From Goleter apudmare HA4340-LM2 (lineage in GTDB: Bacteria > Cyanobacteriota > Cyanobacteriia > Cyanobacteriales > Nostocaceae): 64,000 bases of DNA. The stretch covers positions 1 through 64,000 of the forward strand of contig JAHHHF010000074.1 of NCBI GenBank assembly GCA_019359495.1. The letters run 5' to 3'. Positions 62,983 to 64,000 of the stretch are shown here, piece after piece. A program made the position numbers and the translations under genes. The notes under the pieces were generated by a model. That model was not told the DNA's origin. It was given only the letters and a program-made list of their open reading frames with translations, and searched no databases. Position 1 is the first letter of the stretch; each line of letters starts with the position of its first letter.

Positions 62983-63018
62983 AAAACCGACTGTCCCTAT
63001 CAAGAGAAACAGTCGGTT
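62983..63018 (-). terminator. Intrinsic terminator of psbY
   Basis: On the minus strand, accgactgt and acagtcggt form a 9-bp stem around a 14-base loop, followed by tttgt. It lies 26 bp after the psbY stop. Confidence 0.75.
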
Positions 63019-63043
63019 GCAGAATTTTGATATTCAGTCGAGT

Positions 63044-63169
63044 TTAGGCTTCTTTATTTAAGAAGTTTTGAAGTTGTTGCAGCGCCGCAGCCCCGATGTT
63101 AAAAGCCGCCCAACCAGCAGCAACGAGAACTGGTGCTAAAACAACCGCTACACGAAAATCGATGTCCAT
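63044..63169 (-). CDS. psbY: Photosystem II protein PsbY
   Basis: A 41-codon gene, short enough to be missed by ORF finders. It reads [19 protein letters not shown] then [20 protein letters not shown] and ends EA. This is the typical length and sequence of cyanobacterial PsbY, one transmembrane helix with the LAP..VAAGWA.FNIG block. A gaggggt site lies about 8 bp upstream of the ATG. PsbY is a peripheral single-helix subunit of photosystem II near cytochrome b559. Its own terminator follows at 62983-63018. Confidence 0.95.
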   Translation of the reverse strand: MDIDFRVAVVLAPVLVAAGWAAFNIGAAALQQLQNFLNKEA

Positions 63170-63437
63170 TTTTAGAACCCCTCTGTTAAATAAATTAAAG
63201 TTTTGTCAACGGCTCTCACTTTTATTGTTAGCCGAAGTGGGCAATTTTTCCAGGCCTATCTGTAAAGAATATTTAATGAATTGGTGTTTGTCATTTGTCA
63301 AGAGTCCAGGGTCCAGGGTCAAGAGTCAAAAATTTTTTCTCCCTCATCTCCCTCATCTTCCCCATGCCCCATGCCCAATGGCGCCACTTGCTACAAGCCG
63401 GGGAACCCTAGTCGAGCAGTGGCTCCCCAATGCCCTT
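63170..63437. other. Intergenic region with pyrimidine-rich STRR-like tract
   Basis: Between about 63300 and 63390 lie tandem words: gtccagggtccagggtc and then ctccctcatctccctcatc, similar to the tract at 18120-18200. The psbY promoter must lie at the left end. No gene was seen. Confidence 0.45.
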
Positions 63438-63962
63438 TCAGGCAGTGAACCCAATATCACTACCCTTGCCAGCATGAACTAGGGCTAATTTCTGGTAGCG
63501 TTGGGCGTGTTCGACGAGTTCTGCGGCTTCGGTGGCGGTTATTTGACGTAATATTTTGCCAGGAACACCTACCACCAGAGATAATGGCGGTACGTCCTTA
63601 GTGACTACTGCACCAGCGCCAATAATACTACCAGTGCCGACCCTAACTCCATCTAAAACTACTGCACCAATGCCAATCAAGCTGCCACGCTCAATATGAG
63701 CAGCATGTACCACGGCGCGGTGTCCTACGGTAACATGGTCTTCTAAAATTGTCGGCAGGCCAGGATCACCATGTAAGATTGCCCCATCTTGAATATTTGT
63801 ATATTCGCCAATGTCAATCCGTTCTACGTCTCCTCTAATCACGGCTCCATACCAGATGCTAGCTCCGGCGGCGATATTGACCGAACCAATGACAACGGCA
63901 TTGGGCGCAATGAAGGCTGCTAGAGAAAAATCAGGAGATGACCAGTAAGAAGCGGTAGACAC
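63438..63962 (-). CDS. Gamma-class carbonic anhydrase-like protein (hexapeptide repeat)
   Basis: A 174-residue left-handed beta-helix protein with hexapeptide repeats (for example AVVIGSVNIAAGASIW, GSLIGIGAVVLDGVRV). Three histidines that would bind zinc are H64 in ILHGDP, H81 in VGHRA and H86 in VVHAA, as in the Cam/YrdA group. The start is GTG 63962. It is the stand-alone form without the RuBisCO-like repeats of CcmM. It may be a carbonic anhydrase, or one of the many YrdA-like proteins with no shown activity. Confidence 0.88.
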   Translation of the reverse strand: MSTASYWSSPDFSLAAFIAPNAVVIGSVNIAAGASIWYGAVIRGDVERIDIGEYTNIQDGAILHGDPGLPTILEDHVTVGHRAVVHAAHIERGSLIGIGAVVLDGVRVGTGSIIGAGAVVTKDVPPLSLVVGVPGKILRQITATEAAELVEHAQRYQKLALVHAGKGSDIGFTA

Positions 63963-64000
63963 GATAGAATAGGAATATGGTACCCAGGAACACTGGAGAA

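Noticed and set aside
63096-63482. 128-codon plus-strand ORF over psbY
   Set aside because: It is antisense to psbY and runs through a pyrimidine-rich repeat tract, so it is not a credible gene.

Overview
The window looks like a chromosome segment of a filamentous, heterocyst-type cyanobacterium of the Nostoc/Anabaena group. The evidence is frequent GCGATCGC (HIP1) octamers inside genes, photosynthesis genes (psbY, cytochrome c6), cyanobacterial families (DUF928, DUF2808, HpsJ, MEKHLA, Uma2), heptamer STRR repeats, and several palindromic repeat families typical of these genomes. Codon use is moderately AT-rich throughout. No CRISPR array, rRNA or prophage was seen. One tRNA (Lys, anticodon CTT) is present.

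Layout. 1-350 holds remnants: the C-terminus of a transposase and a truncated restriction-like ORF. An ABC-2 permease (353-1141, minus) and an ABC ATPase (15179-16159, minus) look like two parts of one exporter, separated by about 14 kb. Between them lies a signalling and surface block: NarL-type response regulator, CHASE2 histidine kinase and DUF928 protein on the plus strand, a TPR-CHAT protease-like protein on the minus strand, a small secreted peptide and a giant TpsA haemagglutinin-type exoprotein on the plus strand, its TpsB transporter on the minus strand, and an intact 1000-bp IS982-family element with a 6-bp target duplication.

16-31 kb is mostly housekeeping and envelope: UbiB-like kinase, mannose-1-phosphate guanylyltransferase, LCP cell-wall ligase, lumenal pentapeptide protein, MurJ flippase, tRNA-Lys, a PAS-GAF-GAF histidine kinase whose first GAF looks like a DXCF cyanobacteriochrome, a GH10-like lipoprotein/hydrolase with a coupled membrane protein, GlcD and a rhomboid protease. 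31-36 kb is an accessory-looking plus-strand cluster: a dynamin-like GTPase (broken by one extra base between its G1 and G3 motifs), a TRAFAC-type GTPase, a tail-anchored companion and a Uma2 nuclease with a heptad-repeat tail, closed by a strong terminator. This cluster is the best candidate here for an undescribed membrane-GTPase system.

36-49 kb holds MEKHLA protein, phosphomannose isomerase, HpsJ, small stress/lipoprotein genes, a protein with five exact 19-residue RPI repeats, uvrB, a truncated PEP-CTERM gene, an RCK-pore-RCK channel with a GYGD filter, a BON lipoprotein and an Old Yellow Enzyme. 49-54 kb holds DUF2808, a TonB receptor, a TPR gene interrupted by an in-frame TGA, and petJ, followed by a 1-kb gap packed with hairpin repeats. 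54-60 kb is the type IV pilus operon pilM-N-O-Q. 60-64 kb holds a sugar-binding lipoprotein, folC, psbY (41 codons) and a gamma-carbonic anhydrase.

Links between genes: phosphomannose isomerase and mannose-1-phosphate guanylyltransferase supply GDP-mannose for polysaccharide; LCP, MurJ, HpsJ, pili and the Tps pair all concern the cell surface. Function calls rest on recognisable motifs read by eye; no database search was run.
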